Shown: one piece after another, positions 1 through 8,105 of the stretch | Layout of the letters: each line of letters starts with the position of its first letter | Position numbering within the stretch: the stretch's first letter is position 1 | Origin: Rhodospirillaceae bacterium | Lineage (GTDB): Bacteria; Pseudomonadota; Gammaproteobacteria; Steroidobacterales; Rariloculaceae | NCBI GenBank assembly: GCA_002718345.1 | Contig: PBDA01000036.1 | Location: 1-52,184, forward strand | DNA length: 52,184 nt | Direction of reading: 5' to 3' | Notes under the pieces: model-generated | Seen by the model: only the letters and a program-made list of their open reading frames with translations | Told to the model about the DNA's origin: nothing | Databases searched by the model: none | Position numbers and translations under genes: made by a program

Positions 1-1039
1 AATCAATTACAATAAGTCCACCTAGATCTCTGATTCGAAGTTGCCTGGCAATTTCTTCTGCGGCCTCAAGGTTCGTGTTAAGTGCTGTTGATTCTATATC
101 ACCACCTTTTGTTGCTCTTGCTGAATTTATATCAATTGCCGTAAGGGCTTCAGTATGATCTATAACAATACTACCGCCTGATGGCAAAGTTACAGCATGC
201 GAAAAAGCAGACTCAATTTGGCTTTCAATCTGAAAACGGGTGAATAGCGGGACAGAGTTATCTTCATAGTATTTAAGTTTTCTCAGGTTATGAGGCATTA
301 CCCGTTCAATAAACTCCTTAGCTTCCTTAAATACGTCTTGACGGTCTATCAGTATTTCTCCAATATCATTTGAAAAATAATCCCGAACAGCACGCGCTAT
401 TGCATTACCCTCTTGGTAAATTAAAAATGGTCCAGGTTTGCTCACTACTGAATTTTTGATAGCTTCCCAAACATTCAGGAGATAGTCTAAATCCCAGCGT
501 AACTCTTCTGTGCTTCGACCAACACCGGCAGTTCGCACAATACAACCCATACCTTTGGGTGGGTTAAGTTCTTCTAGTGATTGGCGTACGATTTCTCTAT
601 CTTCTCCAGTGATGCGACGGGAAACCCCTCCAGCTTTTGGGCTATTTGGCATTAAAACCAGAAAACGGCCTGCAAGGCTTACAAAAGTTGTCAGTGCTGC
701 TCCCTTGTTTCCACGTTCTTCTTTCTCTACTTGAACAACTATCTCCTGCCCTTCTTTGAGCACATCTTTTATTTGAATGCGCTCACCATTCTCCGGTTGC
801 CGGATGAAATACTCGCTGGAGATTTCCTTAAGTGGTAGAAAGCCATGTCTGGCTGGACCATAGTCAACGAACGCTGCCTCTAAACTAGGCTCAATTCGGG
901 TCAAACGCCCTTTGTATATGTTTGATTTTCGTTGCTCTCTGGAGGCTACCTCAATATCAAGATCGTAAAGTTTTTGGCCATCTACCATGGCCACTCGCAA
1001 CTCTTCTTGTTGAGTTGCATTGACTAGCATTCGTTTCAT
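1..1039 (-). CDS. rne: Ribonuclease E, N-terminal catalytic half (partial, runs off left edge)
   Basis: Endoribonuclease of the RNA degradosome, acting at the inner membrane in mRNA decay and in rRNA/tRNA maturation. The visible 346 codons start [20 protein letters not shown], followed by the S1 RNA-binding region (IYKGRL...AAFVDYG...HGFLPLKEI) at about residues 36-120 and the RNase H-like/DNase I-like catalytic part. The two Mg-binding aspartates are both present: D303 in [10 protein letters not shown] and D346 in GGLIVID, numbered exactly as in E. coli. The window edge falls on D346, so the Zn-link and the C-terminal scaffold are not seen. The ATG at 1039 is preceded by a GAGGAAT Shine-Dalgarno. 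Divergent from rluC, as in enterobacteria. Known to autoregulate through its 5' leader; the leader here was not resolved. Confidence 0.96.
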   Translation of the reverse strand, partial: MKRMLVNATQQEELRVAMVDGQKLYDLDIEVASREQRKSNIYKGRLTRIEPSLEAAFVDYGPARHGFLPLKEISSEYFIRQPENGERIQIKDVLKEGQEIVVQVEKEERGNKGAALTTFVSLAGRFLVLMPNSPKAGGVSRRITGEDREIVRQSLEELNPPKGMGCIVRTAGVGRSTEELRWDLDYLLNVWEAIKNSVVSKPGPFLIYQEGNAIARAVRDYFSNDIGEILIDRQDVFKEAKEFIERVMPHNLRKLKYYEDNSVPLFTRFQIESQIESAFSHAVTLPSGGSIVIDHTEALTAIDINSARATKGGDIESTALNTNLEAAEEIARQLRIRDLGGLIVID

Positions 1040-1402
1040 GATTCCTCAATCCGTTGGTGGCGTACCCTACGGGACCGAGCACCGCGATTTGCGAGCTTGA
1101 ACAGCTTCTATCATGCTTTTTCAGAAGTGGCTGTATCATAAATCCTCGCTTTTGGGAGCAAACGCTCAATCTGTAACCTTGTTATGTAATCTATTGAAAA
1201 AGTAGTAACAGAGAGCAATTGTCTGGTCATAATCGCGGGCTGTCCTTTTTAGGATCCGCTGACTATCAAATAATAAATCTATATGTGTAATTTAACCTGG
1301 CCCTTATTTTGGGCATAACGCCCTTGCTACTGAAGCACTATGGCGTTTACTGACGTACTATATCACAGCCTGCGGTAACTCAAGCTATTTTGTTAGATTC
1401 TT
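1040..1402. other. rne-rluC divergent intergenic region
   Basis: A 363-bp non-coding stretch that must hold the rne 5' leader and both divergent promoters. The part next to rne is GC-richer, with short self-complementary segments around 1063-1085 that could form leader hairpins like those used in rne autoregulation. I could not match them to the known enterobacterial hp2 element. No convincing ORF is seen; a 70-codon frame on the minus strand overlaps the rne start and resembles no protein. Confidence 0.5.
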
Positions 1403-2359
1403 ATGGTTAAATTAGACGCTAAACATAATAAGAGCAAGGTTCGGTATGAAGATGTGGATATCGAATATCAAGGACAGCGACTCGATAATTTCCTCATTAG
1501 ACAATTAAATGGAGTTCCTCGTAGCCATATATATAGGCTGATTCGTTCTGGTCAGGTAAGAGTGAATAGTGGCCGTGTGCGCGCTAATTACCGAATTAAA
1601 GCAGGGGATCGTATAAGGGTGCCACCAATATCTCTAAATCCTGCAAAAACGTCTCAAGTTTCCTTTGAAGGAGTACAGTGGCTGGGGGAGAGGATACTAT
1701 ATGAAGATTCAAGGGTTTTGGTGCTAGATAAGCCTGCTGGGCTTGCTGTTCATGGTGGCAGTGGGATTTCATTAGGCTGCATAGAGGCCTTGAGAAGTTT
1801 GAAATCAAGTCTGAGACAAGCCGATTTAGTTCATAGGTTAGATCGTGGAACTTCGGGTTGTTTGCTTATCGCTAAGCGGCGAAGTGTGTTGAGACAATTG
1901 CATATGTTATTGCGAGAGAAAGGTATGAAGAAAAATTACCTTGCTTTGGTTAAGGGAAAATGGAGTTATGGGGATAAAAATGTTGATTTACCCTTAACAA
2001 GGGGATCGTCAAATGCCAGAGAAAAGGTAAAGGTAGATCCTGAAGGAAAGTCTGCTAGTACACGATTTAATGTTTTAGAGAATTTTGGCGAAGAAGCCAC
2101 CATGATGAAAATATCTATCATGACTGGTCGAACTCATCAAATAAGGGTTCACGCTGCCCATATGAGACACCCAATCGCAGGTGATGAGCAATATGGGGAT
2201 TTTCAATTTAATGCGGCGTTGGCAAAAAAGGGGCTACATAGGATTTTTTTGCACGCATTAACACTAGAGTTTTTATGGCCAGGCTCAAATGAGGTTTTTA
2301 AGGTGGATTCTCCATTATCTGAAGAGTTAAAGGTGGTATGTTCTAAATTGCGCTCTTAG
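1403..2359 (+). CDS. rluC: 23S rRNA pseudouridine synthase RluC
   Basis: Isomerises uridines of the large-subunit rRNA (955, 2504 and 2580 in E. coli numbering) to pseudouridine. The N-terminus (about residues 20-80) is an S4 RNA-binding domain (LDNFLIRQLNGVPRSHIYRL...GQVRVN). The catalytic domain carries the RluA-family motif HRLDRGTSGCLLIAK with the catalytic Asp, the VLDKPAGLAVHGG strand, and GRTHQIRVH near residue 245. At 318 aa it has the usual RluC length, and its position beside divergent rne is the conserved gammaproteobacterial one. Its stop overlaps the convergent maf stop by 4 bp. RluC rather than RluA/RluD is inferred from the S4 domain plus the rne context. Confidence 0.93.
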   Translation: MVKLDAKHNKSKVRYEDVDIEYQGQRLDNFLIRQLNGVPRSHIYRLIRSGQVRVNSGRVRANYRIKAGDRIRVPPISLNPAKTSQVSFEGVQWLGERILYEDSRVLVLDKPAGLAVHGGSGISLGCIEALRSLKSSLRQADLVHRLDRGTSGCLLIAKRRSVLRQLHMLLREKGMKKNYLALVKGKWSYGDKNVDLPLTRGSSNAREKVKVDPEGKSASTRFNVLENFGEEATMMKISIMTGRTHQIRVHAAHMRHPIAGDEQYGDFQFNAALAKKGLHRIFLHALTLEFLWPGSNEVFKVDSPLSEELKVVCSKLRS

Positions 2360-2952
2360 TCTATGGGTTGTAAAGGATCTAAGCCTATTTTACGAAGAGT
2401 GTTTGTTAGCCAGATCAGGGGTAGGCCAAGTAATGCCGTAGGGTCACTTGACTTTATTGATTGGAAAAGTGTTATTCCGAGTCCCTCAGCTTTGAATGCA
2501 CCAGCACAATTCATGGGTTTTTCTATTTCTATATAACGCTCCAATTGTTCTTTTTTTAAAGTTAAGAACTGTACTTTAGTGTGATCTACCCCTTGATGAA
2601 TTTTGTCTGAACGTGAATCTATGACGCAGCATGCCGTATAAAATGAAACTACCTTACCTTGACATGCCATTAATTGGTTGACAGCCTTATTATGATCTTC
2701 TGGTTTTCTGAGTAATACGTTGTCAACTGATGCAGCTTGATCAGCGCCAATGATTATGTTGTTCGTTGTTTTTAATTGTCCCGCAACTTCGTGAGCTTTA
2801 AGGTATGCAAGTCTCGTTGCCAACTCCAATGCCTGTTCGCCATCAAGCGAAATCTCATCTACTTTTGGGCTTGCAATATCAAATGTTAGTCCTAGCCGCT
2901 TGAGAGATATTTTGCGGTAGGGTGATGTTGATGCAAGGATTAACTGGGACAT
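2356..2952 (-). CDS. yceF: Maf/YceF nucleotide pyrophosphatase
   Basis: Nucleoside triphosphate pyrophosphatase of the Maf family. The YceF subgroup hydrolyses 7-methyl-GTP and related modified nucleotides to the monophosphate. The N-terminal LILASTSPYRKISLKRLGL is the family signature, with Ser and Arg in the phosphate-binding loop. IIGADQAA holds the catalytic Asp, and MNCAGAFKAEGLGITLF and GLPL complete the active site. The CAGAFK variant (not CAGSYGIQG) and 198 aa fit YceF rather than the dTTP/UTP-specific Maf. The gene lies tail-to-tail with rluC and divergent from yceD, as in enterobacteria. Confidence 0.93.
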   Translation of the reverse strand: MSQLILASTSPYRKISLKRLGLTFDIASPKVDEISLDGEQALELATRLAYLKAHEVAGQLKTTNNIIIGADQAASVDNVLLRKPEDHNKAVNQLMACQGKVVSFYTACCVIDSRSDKIHQGVDHTKVQFLTLKKEQLERYIEIEKPMNCAGAFKAEGLGITLFQSIKSSDPTALLGLPLIWLTNTLRKIGLDPLQPID

Positions 2953-3026
2953 AACTCAATGATCCTTATGTATTTGTAAGTGCTGGTTTTGACACAAGAA
3001 AGCCTTATACCTATCATACATTTACT

Positions 3027-3479
3027 ATGTCGCGCGCGTTGTACTGTTGGTACAGCCTAAACGAACTTGAGGCACTAGGTCGACGCCAAGCCCGTATGCA
3101 CGGGATAATAGACGTGGCGCGATTAACACGACTTTGTGAGTTGCTAAAGTCCGATAATGGCAGTGTACGGGTAACCTTTAATTTTAGCCAACAACAGGCT
3201 AGTTGGGTTACAGTGGACTTTAGTTATGAGGGCCAGCTTGATCTTGTGTGTCAGAGATGCTTGGATACGGTCACTGAACACATATCTGGTCATATTGTTT
3301 TGGCTATATTAGAGGATGATTCCATGGAGAGAATCGTGCCAGCAGGTTGTGAACCAGTAGTTCTTTCCGGGAAGAGATTTCAACCACTGGAGAGCATTGA
3401 GGATGAACTCATTATCTCTCTTCCTCTAGTTGCTCGTCATAGTCAGATTGATAAATGTGTTAGTTTAGTTGGCTTATAG
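3027..3479 (+). CDS. yceD: YceD/DUF177 family protein
   Basis: DUF177 protein, known as the large ribosomal RNA subunit accumulation protein and needed for normal 23S rRNA levels. It is almost always encoded just upstream of rpmF. The conserved core LVCQRCLDTV (about residues 75-84, with the CxxC) and ESIEDELIISLPLVARH near the C-terminus are both visible. At 150 aa it is slightly shorter than the E. coli protein (173 aa) and lacks the usual C-terminal FAxLAxLK-type tail. First gene of the yceD-rpmF-plsX-fabH cluster, with 27 bp to rpmF. The ATG at 3027 is used; no strong Shine-Dalgarno is visible, so the start is moderately certain. Confidence 0.9.
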   Translation: MSRALYCWYSLNELEALGRRQARMHGIIDVARLTRLCELLKSDNGSVRVTFNFSQQQASWVTVDFSYEGQLDLVCQRCLDTVTEHISGHIVLAILEDDSMERIVPAGCEPVVLSGKRFQPLESIEDELIISLPLVARHSQIDKCVSLVGL

Positions 3480-3506
3480 GTCAATCGTTGCTAAGGAGTA
3501 TTTAGA

Positions 3507-3698
3507 ATGGCTGTCCAAAAAGGACGTAAGACACGGTCCAGAAGGGATATGAGAAGATCCCACGATAATTTAAAGGCTTCAACGCTTTCAGTAGATCCGC
3601 ATACAGGGGAGACACATATGCGTCACCATATAACAGAAGATGGGTTTTATCGTGGCCAAAAGGTACTAGATGTTCCAGAACAGGTAGAAGAAGAGTAG
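3507..3698 (+). CDS. rpmF: 50S ribosomal protein L32
   Basis: Small basic ribosomal protein of the large subunit. It begins [20 protein letters not shown] and contains the diagnostic [17 protein letters not shown] segment. At 63 aa it is a little longer than E. coli L32 (57 aa), the difference being an acidic tail rich in Glu. It lacks the zinc-binding cysteines, so it is the C-minus form. AAGGAG lies 9 bases before the ATG. Position between yceD and plsX is canonical. Confidence 0.97.
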   Translation: MAVQKGRKTRSRRDMRRSHDNLKASTLSVDPHTGETHMRHHITEDGFYRGQKVLDVPEQVEEE

Positions 3699-3771
3699 AT
3701 TACTCTCGATTTCTCCTTGGATTTCTTTCTAAGTAATAATCAAGTTAGCTGACTATCATTTCCTGTTCCAA

Positions 3772-4788
3772 ATGACTAGTAAGGTCACAATTGCGCTTGA
3801 TGTAATGGGTGGTGATGCAGGTCCAGATGCCGTGATTCCTGCAGCGCTCGCTATATTGGAAAAGGATGACTCGGTAAATTTTCTTTTGGTAGGTTTGCCT
3901 GAGGCAATTCAGCAGGCTCAAAAAGAAGTTGAAGGTCGCTACGGGGAAAGACTAGCTTTTTTGTATGCGGAAGAGGTCGTGGGTATGAACGAACAACCTG
4001 CTGAGGCCTTGAGACATAAAAAAAAATCATCAATGCGCATAGCTGTAGAGGCTGTTAAAAATGGGGATGCTGATGCTTGCGTTAGTTCTGGGAACACCGG
4101 AGCGTTGATGGCCATTGCTCATTATGTTTTAAAAATGCTGCCAGGTGTTGATCGTCCTGCAATTATTTCTGCAGTGCCATCTTTGGATAGTGGGCTAACC
4201 TTTATGTTAGATCTGGGAGCTAACGTTGGGTGTACTGCAAAACAATTGGTACAGTTTGCAGTAATGGGGTCTGTTATAGCAGAAGATATTTTGGAGGTTA
4301 AGCAGGCCAGAATTGGTTTATTAAATATTGGCCAAGAAGCTATAAAAGGTAACGAAGTCATTCGAGAGGCTGGTGACTGGTTAAATAAGAGTCAGTTGAA
4401 TTATCTTGGTTTTGTTGAGGGTGATGCAATATTTAGTGGGCAAGTAGATGTTGTTGTTAGTGATGGTTTCGTTGGTAATGTTGCTCTTAAGACAATGGAA
4501 GGAGTTGCTGGGTTGATCTCGGATGTTCTTCGTGAAGAATTTCGAAGAAATCCTTTACGGCAATTTCAGGCATTAGCTGCTGGTTCAGCCTTGGGTTCTA
4601 TACGCAAAAGACTGGATTCAAGGAGATATAATGGCGCAAGTTTGGTTGGACTTAGTGGAATTGTTATAAAAAGTCATGGTGGAGCAGATAAATTTGCATT
4701 TGAAAATGCAGTTCATACTGCAATTGTCGAGGCACGCAAAGGAGTGCCAACTCAGATCGTAAAGCGTATAAAAGAGCAGGTGGTTTAA
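3772..4788 (+). CDS. plsX: Phosphate acyltransferase PlsX
   Basis: Converts acyl-ACP and phosphate to acyl-phosphate, the acyl donor for PlsY in phospholipid synthesis; a peripheral membrane enzyme. The N-terminal ALDVMGGDAGPDAVIPAAL is the family signature, followed by SSGNTGALMA and DLGANVGC motifs and GVDRPAI. At 338 aa it has normal length. The stop overlaps the fabH start in TAATG, so the two are translationally coupled. Start is the ATG at 3772 (MTSKVTIALDVMGG). Confidence 0.96.
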   Translation: MTSKVTIALDVMGGDAGPDAVIPAALAILEKDDSVNFLLVGLPEAIQQAQKEVEGRYGERLAFLYAEEVVGMNEQPAEALRHKKKSSMRIAVEAVKNGDADACVSSGNTGALMAIAHYVLKMLPGVDRPAIISAVPSLDSGLTFMLDLGANVGCTAKQLVQFAVMGSVIAEDILEVKQARIGLLNIGQEAIKGNEVIREAGDWLNKSQLNYLGFVEGDAIFSGQVDVVVSDGFVGNVALKTMEGVAGLISDVLREEFRRNPLRQFQALAAGSALGSIRKRLDSRRYNGASLVGLSGIVIKSHGGADKFAFENAVHTAIVEARKGVPTQIVKRIKEQVV

Positions 4789-5741
4789 TGTATGCGCGCA
4801 TAATTTCTACTGGCAAATATCTGCCTAAAAAAATACTCACTAATAGCGAACTTGAGAAGATAGTTGATACTTCAGATGAGTGGATACTTTCACGTACTGG
4901 AATAGAAAGCAGACATATTGCAGCTGATGATGAGTTTACAAGTCATTTGGCTGAAAAAGCTGCAAATATCGCATTGAAGACTGCTGGATTGAATTCTAAT
5001 GATATTGATTTGGTAGTAGTTGGAACTTGTACTCCTGACAGGATGTTTCCCAATGTTGCTTGTTTAATACAAGAGAGAATGGGCATCAAAGGCCCAGCTT
5101 TTAGTTTAGAAGCTGCTTGCAGCGGATTTGTTTACGCACTTACAGTTGCTGATCAGTTTATATGTGCTGGTAAGGCTAAGCGTGCACTGGTCATCGGGGC
5201 AGAGACCATGTCGCGTCTTATAGATTGGACAGATAGGGAAACTTGTGTGTTGTTTGGCGATGGTGCAGGTGCTGTTATTTTAGAGGCTTCTGAAGAGCCC
5301 GGCTTAATTTTTTCTGATTTAGGTGCAGATGGGCAACATCGTAAGCTTCTCTATACGGATACTGGTTTATCCAATATGAGGTCGAGTGTAGATGGTGATT
5401 TAAAGATGAAGGGTAATGAAGTTTTTAAAGTAGCAGTTCGGACCCTTGAACAAATGGTTGATAAAGTTCTTAAAGATAATCAGCTAGAACAGGGGGATAT
5501 TGACTGGCTTGTGCCTCATCAGGCCAACCTTCGTATTATTAGTGCTACAGCAAAACGCTTGGGGTTACCTATGGAGAGAGTTGTAGTAACTGTGAATAAA
5601 CACGGGAATACTTCTGCGGCATCAATCCCTATGGCCCTTGATACTGCAGTTAAAGATGGTCGGATAAAGAATGGAGACTTGATCTTACTTGAGGCATTTG
5701 GCGGTGGTTTTACTTGGGGCTCATGTTTGCTTAAATTTTGA
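4788..5741 (+). CDS. fabH: Beta-ketoacyl-ACP synthase III (FabH)
   Basis: Condenses acetyl-CoA with malonyl-ACP to start type II fatty acid synthesis in the cytosol. Catalytic triad visible: Cys about 111 in LEAACSGF, His in VPHQANLRI and Asn in VNKHGNTSAASIP. The C-terminal LEAFGGGFTWG is typical. At 317 aa it has the standard length, and it overlaps plsX by one base. fabD, which usually follows, is absent here: the next gene is an L,D-transpeptidase, so the fatty-acid operon is cut short after fabH. Confidence 0.96.
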   Translation: MYARIISTGKYLPKKILTNSELEKIVDTSDEWILSRTGIESRHIAADDEFTSHLAEKAANIALKTAGLNSNDIDLVVVGTCTPDRMFPNVACLIQERMGIKGPAFSLEAACSGFVYALTVADQFICAGKAKRALVIGAETMSRLIDWTDRETCVLFGDGAGAVILEASEEPGLIFSDLGADGQHRKLLYTDTGLSNMRSSVDGDLKMKGNEVFKVAVRTLEQMVDKVLKDNQLEQGDIDWLVPHQANLRIISATAKRLGLPMERVVVTVNKHGNTSAASIPMALDTAVKDGRIKNGDLILLEAFGGGFTWGSCLLKF

Positions 5742-5770
5742 ATTAAGTATCGGTAACTTGATTTTCTATT

Positions 5771-5787
5771 TAAGCCGGTTCGGCTTA
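5771..5787 (+). terminator. Possible terminator hairpin after fabH
   Basis: A perfect 7-bp inverted repeat (TAAGCCG, GTT loop, CGGCTTA) lies 30 bases after the fabH stop. A T7 tract occurs about 9 bases after the stem rather than directly behind it, so it is an imperfect intrinsic terminator and may only attenuate transcription into the transpeptidase gene. A TATAAT at 5812-5817 downstream could be a -10 box for that gene. Confidence 0.35.
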
Positions 5788-5827
5788 TCTATCAGATTTT
5801 TTTCTGCAGCGTATAATATGGCAATAT

Positions 5828-6769
5828 ATGTTTAAGTTATCAGTAAATGTTGGCGTTATTTTTGGATTAAGTTCTTTTTTTCAGTTGTCAGCTGCAGAGC
5901 TAGAACTTTTTGCTGATAGTGATGTTATTGGCAAACCACAAATAATCACTGCTGCGTATGAAGATACTTTTATCAAATTAGCTCGTAAGTACAATCTTGG
6001 TTATGAAGAGCTAATTCAAGCTAATCCAAGTGTTGATCCATGGTTGCCAGGTGAAGGAACTGAGATAGTTTTGCCTACACAGTTTATTCTTCCAAAAGCA
6101 GAAAGACAGGGTATTGTTATAAATTTGCCTGAGCTTCGGTTGTATTATTATCCAGATGGTGAGTCGGGTCGTGTGATTACTCATCCAATTAGTATTGGAC
6201 GCATGGAGTGGGGCACGCCATTAGGACGGTCAGAAATTATTTCTAAGGCTGTTAACCCTACTTGGTACCCCCCAGAATCTATTCGTGAGGAGCATGCTGC
6301 AGACAATAGGCCATTGCCAAAGGTTGTTCCTCCTGGTCCAGATAATCCATTGGGTAAACATGCGTTGCGATTGAGTTTGCCTGGTTACCTTATTCACGGA
6401 ACAAATAAGCCTTCAGGGCTCGGGATGCGCGTGACACATGGTTGTATTCGGATGTTTCCAGAAGACATTGAGGCACTTTTTGAAAATGTTCCCATAGGGA
6501 CACCAGTGCGTATAGTTAATGAGCCCTATAAGCTTGGCTGGACAGATAACGGTTTTTATTTAGAGGCTCATCCTCCTTTAGATGAACAAACAATAGATGA
6601 TGCTTGGACGATGACAGAGTTGACTAGGGCATTTGTTGCAGCCACATCAGAGGGACAGGGCACATCTTTTAGTTGGGAACTTGCTGAGGTGGTGGCAATG
6701 CGCTCTCTAGGTATACCAGAATTTATCTCCGCTGAGAGATTAGCAACCCCTTCTCAACACTCAAAGTAA
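5828..6769 (+). CDS. L,D-transpeptidase (LysM + YkuD), ErfK/YbiS family
   Basis: Periplasmic cysteine transpeptidase that forms 3-3 peptidoglycan crosslinks or attaches Braun-type lipoprotein to peptidoglycan. Residues 1-22 form a signal peptide ending SAA. A LysM-like segment (DTFIKLARKYNLGYEELIQ, about 46-64) precedes the YkuD domain (about 95-235). The catalytic motif is HGTN...VTHGCIRM with His190, His204 and Cys206. The C-terminal ~80 residues are an extension also found in the YbiS/YcfS subgroup. It converges on an Lpp-like gene and shares a terminator with it, which favours a lipoprotein-anchoring role; the exact reaction cannot be told from sequence. Confidence 0.9.
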   Translation: MFKLSVNVGVIFGLSSFFQLSAAELELFADSDVIGKPQIITAAYEDTFIKLARKYNLGYEELIQANPSVDPWLPGEGTEIVLPTQFILPKAERQGIVINLPELRLYYYPDGESGRVITHPISIGRMEWGTPLGRSEIISKAVNPTWYPPESIREEHAADNRPLPKVVPPGPDNPLGKHALRLSLPGYLIHGTNKPSGLGMRVTHGCIRMFPEDIEALFENVPIGTPVRIVNEPYKLGWTDNGFYLEAHPPLDEQTIDDAWTMTELTRAFVAATSEGQGTSFSWELAEVVAMRSLGIPEFISAERLATPSQHSK

Positions 6770-6775
6770 ATCAAG

Positions 6776-6802
6776 AAAAACGCCGCTATGTAGCGGCGTT
6801 TT
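6776..6802. terminator. Bidirectional intrinsic terminator
   Basis: An 11-bp inverted repeat (AAAACGCCGCT, loop ATGT, AGCGGCGTTTT) lies between two convergent genes. It has A-runs on the left and T-runs on the right, so it can stop both the transpeptidase transcript and the lipoprotein transcript. Confidence 0.88.
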
Positions 6803-6823
6803 AAACTTTAGTGGTTACAAATA

Positions 6824-7108
6824 TTATTTTGTTTGACTCGCTTCAAACATGCGATCCACTCTTTCATTCGTTGCGTCACAACAGGCTTGTGCTGCGTTAG
6901 CCGCAGTAAGTGCCTGATTTGCCGTGCTTTGGGCACCCGAGGCCATTTGTCTAGCCTCACCTGCCTGACGTGCAGCATCATTTGCTGCGCTCTGAGCGCT
7001 TTCGGCGACTGAACGTACAGCAGCCAGATCGTCTGCACTAATAGTAGCGCATCCTGTTGCAATGACTAGGATGGCACATAGTGCACCTAGGTGAAATTTT
7101 CTAATCAT
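6824..7108 (-). CDS. Lpp/OprI-like murein lipoprotein
   Basis: Small outer-membrane lipoprotein of the Braun type. The N-terminus (MIRKFHLGALCAILVIATGC) has a lipobox with the lipidated Cys at residue 20. Residues 24-85 form an Ala-rich heptad pattern (AQSAANDAARQAGEARQMAS) typical of the trimeric coiled coil, and the protein ends RMFEASQTK with the terminal Lys used for peptidoglycan attachment. At 94 aa it is longer than E. coli Lpp (78) and near Pseudomonas OprI (83). A GGGGAG Shine-Dalgarno precedes the ATG. A second frame of 84 codons over the same DNA is an artefact. Two Cys at about 75-76 are unusual for the family. Confidence 0.88.
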   Translation of the reverse strand: MIRKFHLGALCAILVIATGCATISADDLAAVRSVAESAQSAANDAARQAGEARQMASGAQSTANQALTAANAAQACCDATNERVDRMFEASQTK

Positions 7109-7144
7109 GGAGCTCCCCTGACTGAACTAACAAAACTGAGCGCA

Positions 7145-7173
7145 ATTATTTCCTAAAGCGAGCAACACTGCAA
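7145..7173 (-). promoter_or_regulatory. Candidate sigma70 promoter of the Lpp-like gene
   Basis: On the minus strand TTGCAG (7173-7168) and AATAAT (7150-7145) are separated by exactly 17 bp and sit about 37 bases before the start codon. The -10 matches consensus at 5 of 6 positions and the -35 at only 3 of 6. Confidence 0.4.
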
Positions 7174-7349
7174 TTAATAAAGGGCTCTTTAGCAAATTAT
7201 TTATGAGATAAATTATGTCGATAGGAAAATAATTTTCTAATATTTTGTAGTTTTCTTCTCTAGGTCTCTGGAAATTTATTCATTTCATTTTCAGAGATAC
7301 CACCGATTTATTTTTAATTTAAATCCACCTGTTGTATGTATTTTTGGTA

Positions 7350-7377
7350 TTGATCTTTATAGAGAACTGTATATAGT
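7350..7377 (+). promoter_or_regulatory. Candidate lexA promoter
   Basis: TTGATC (7350-7355) and TATAGT (7372-7377), spacer 16 bp. The -10 lies inside the first SOS box, so LexA binding would block RNA polymerase. Confidence 0.5.
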
Positions 7378-7382
7378 AACAG
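7367..7382 (+). promoter_or_regulatory. LexA-binding SOS box 1
   Basis: CTG TATATAGTAA CAG matches the gammaproteobacterial CTG-N10-CAG operator and overlaps the probable -10 of lexA. Confidence 0.9.
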
Positions 7383-7385
7383 TAA

Positions 7386-7401
7386 CTGATATTATATACA
7401 G
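7386..7401 (+). promoter_or_regulatory. LexA-binding SOS box 2
   Basis: CTG ATATTATATA CAG, a second CTG-N10-CAG site 3 bp after the first and ending 9 bp before the lexA start codon. E. coli lexA also has tandem boxes, giving tight autorepression. Confidence 0.9.
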
Positions 7402-7410
7402 TGATTAAGT

Positions 7411-8019
7411 ATGAATGAACTTACTACAAGGCAAAAAGAGATTTTATTATTAATTCAAAGAGTTATCAGTGATACAAGCATGCCTCCTACGAGAGCTGAA
7501 ATTGCTGAAGAACTTGGTTTTCGTTCTATTAATGCTGCAGAAGAACATTTAAGGGCATTAGAGCGTAAGGGTGTTATAGAACTTTTACCTGGCACATCCC
7601 GAGGAATTCGATTAAAGGATGTGCTACGTGAACAAATAGGGTTGCCACTTGTGGGAAGAGTCGCGGCTGGAGAGCCTATATTAGCCGAACAGCATATAGA
7701 GGATCATTACCAGATTGACCCATCATTTTTTAAATCAGAACCTCATTTTTTACTGCGCGTTTATGGCATGAGTATGCAAAATGCGGGAATTTTAGATGGA
7801 GATCTGGTAGCAGTGCATCGATCAACGGAGGTAAGAAATCGTCAAATAATAGTTGCCCGGCTGGATGATGAAGTGACTGTAAAACGCTATTACCAAAAAG
7901 GTCATGAAGTGTTTCTTATGCCAGAAAACCCGGACTTTGACCCAATTCAAGTAAATCTTAAGGAAAAATCTATGACTATAGAAGGAGTAGTGGTTGCTGT
8001 TATGCGTAATAATGTTTGA
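7411..8019 (+). CDS. lexA: LexA SOS repressor/autoprotease
   Basis: Represses DNA-damage genes and cleaves itself when stimulated by RecA filaments. The N-terminal winged-helix domain (1-70) contains [15 protein letters not shown] and the recognition segment [15 protein letters not shown]. The cleavage site is Ala86-Gly87 in RVAAGEP, with catalytic Ser121 (GMSMQNAG) and Lys158 (EVTVKRY), each two residues later than in E. coli. 202 aa is the standard length. Two SOS boxes precede it. No sulA/recA follows; the next gene is the convergent gspF. Confidence 0.97.
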   Translation: MNELTTRQKEILLLIQRVISDTSMPPTRAEIAEELGFRSINAAEEHLRALERKGVIELLPGTSRGIRLKDVLREQIGLPLVGRVAAGEPILAEQHIEDHYQIDPSFFKSEPHFLLRVYGMSMQNAGILDGDLVAVHRSTEVRNRQIIVARLDDEVTVKRYYQKGHEVFLMPENPDFDPIQVNLKEKSMTIEGVVVAVMRNNV

Positions 8020-8105
8020 GATTTAAGTTATTAATAAAAAAATTCTGTTGTAGCAATTTTCAATTTACCTTGAATGCCAAGTAGCTTAAGCGTCCTAATA
8101 TTTTC

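Larger units (their letters stand above)
7109..7410. other. lpp-lexA divergent intergenic region
   Basis: This 302-bp AT-rich region holds the lipoprotein promoter on the left and the lexA promoter with its SOS boxes on the right; both are listed separately. No ORF or other structure is evident in the middle (about 7180-7345). Confidence 0.6.

Noticed and set aside
6808-7062. 84-codon ORF in another frame of the lipoprotein gene
   Set aside because: The overlapping 94-aa frame has a lipobox, coiled coil and terminal Lys; the alternative has none.
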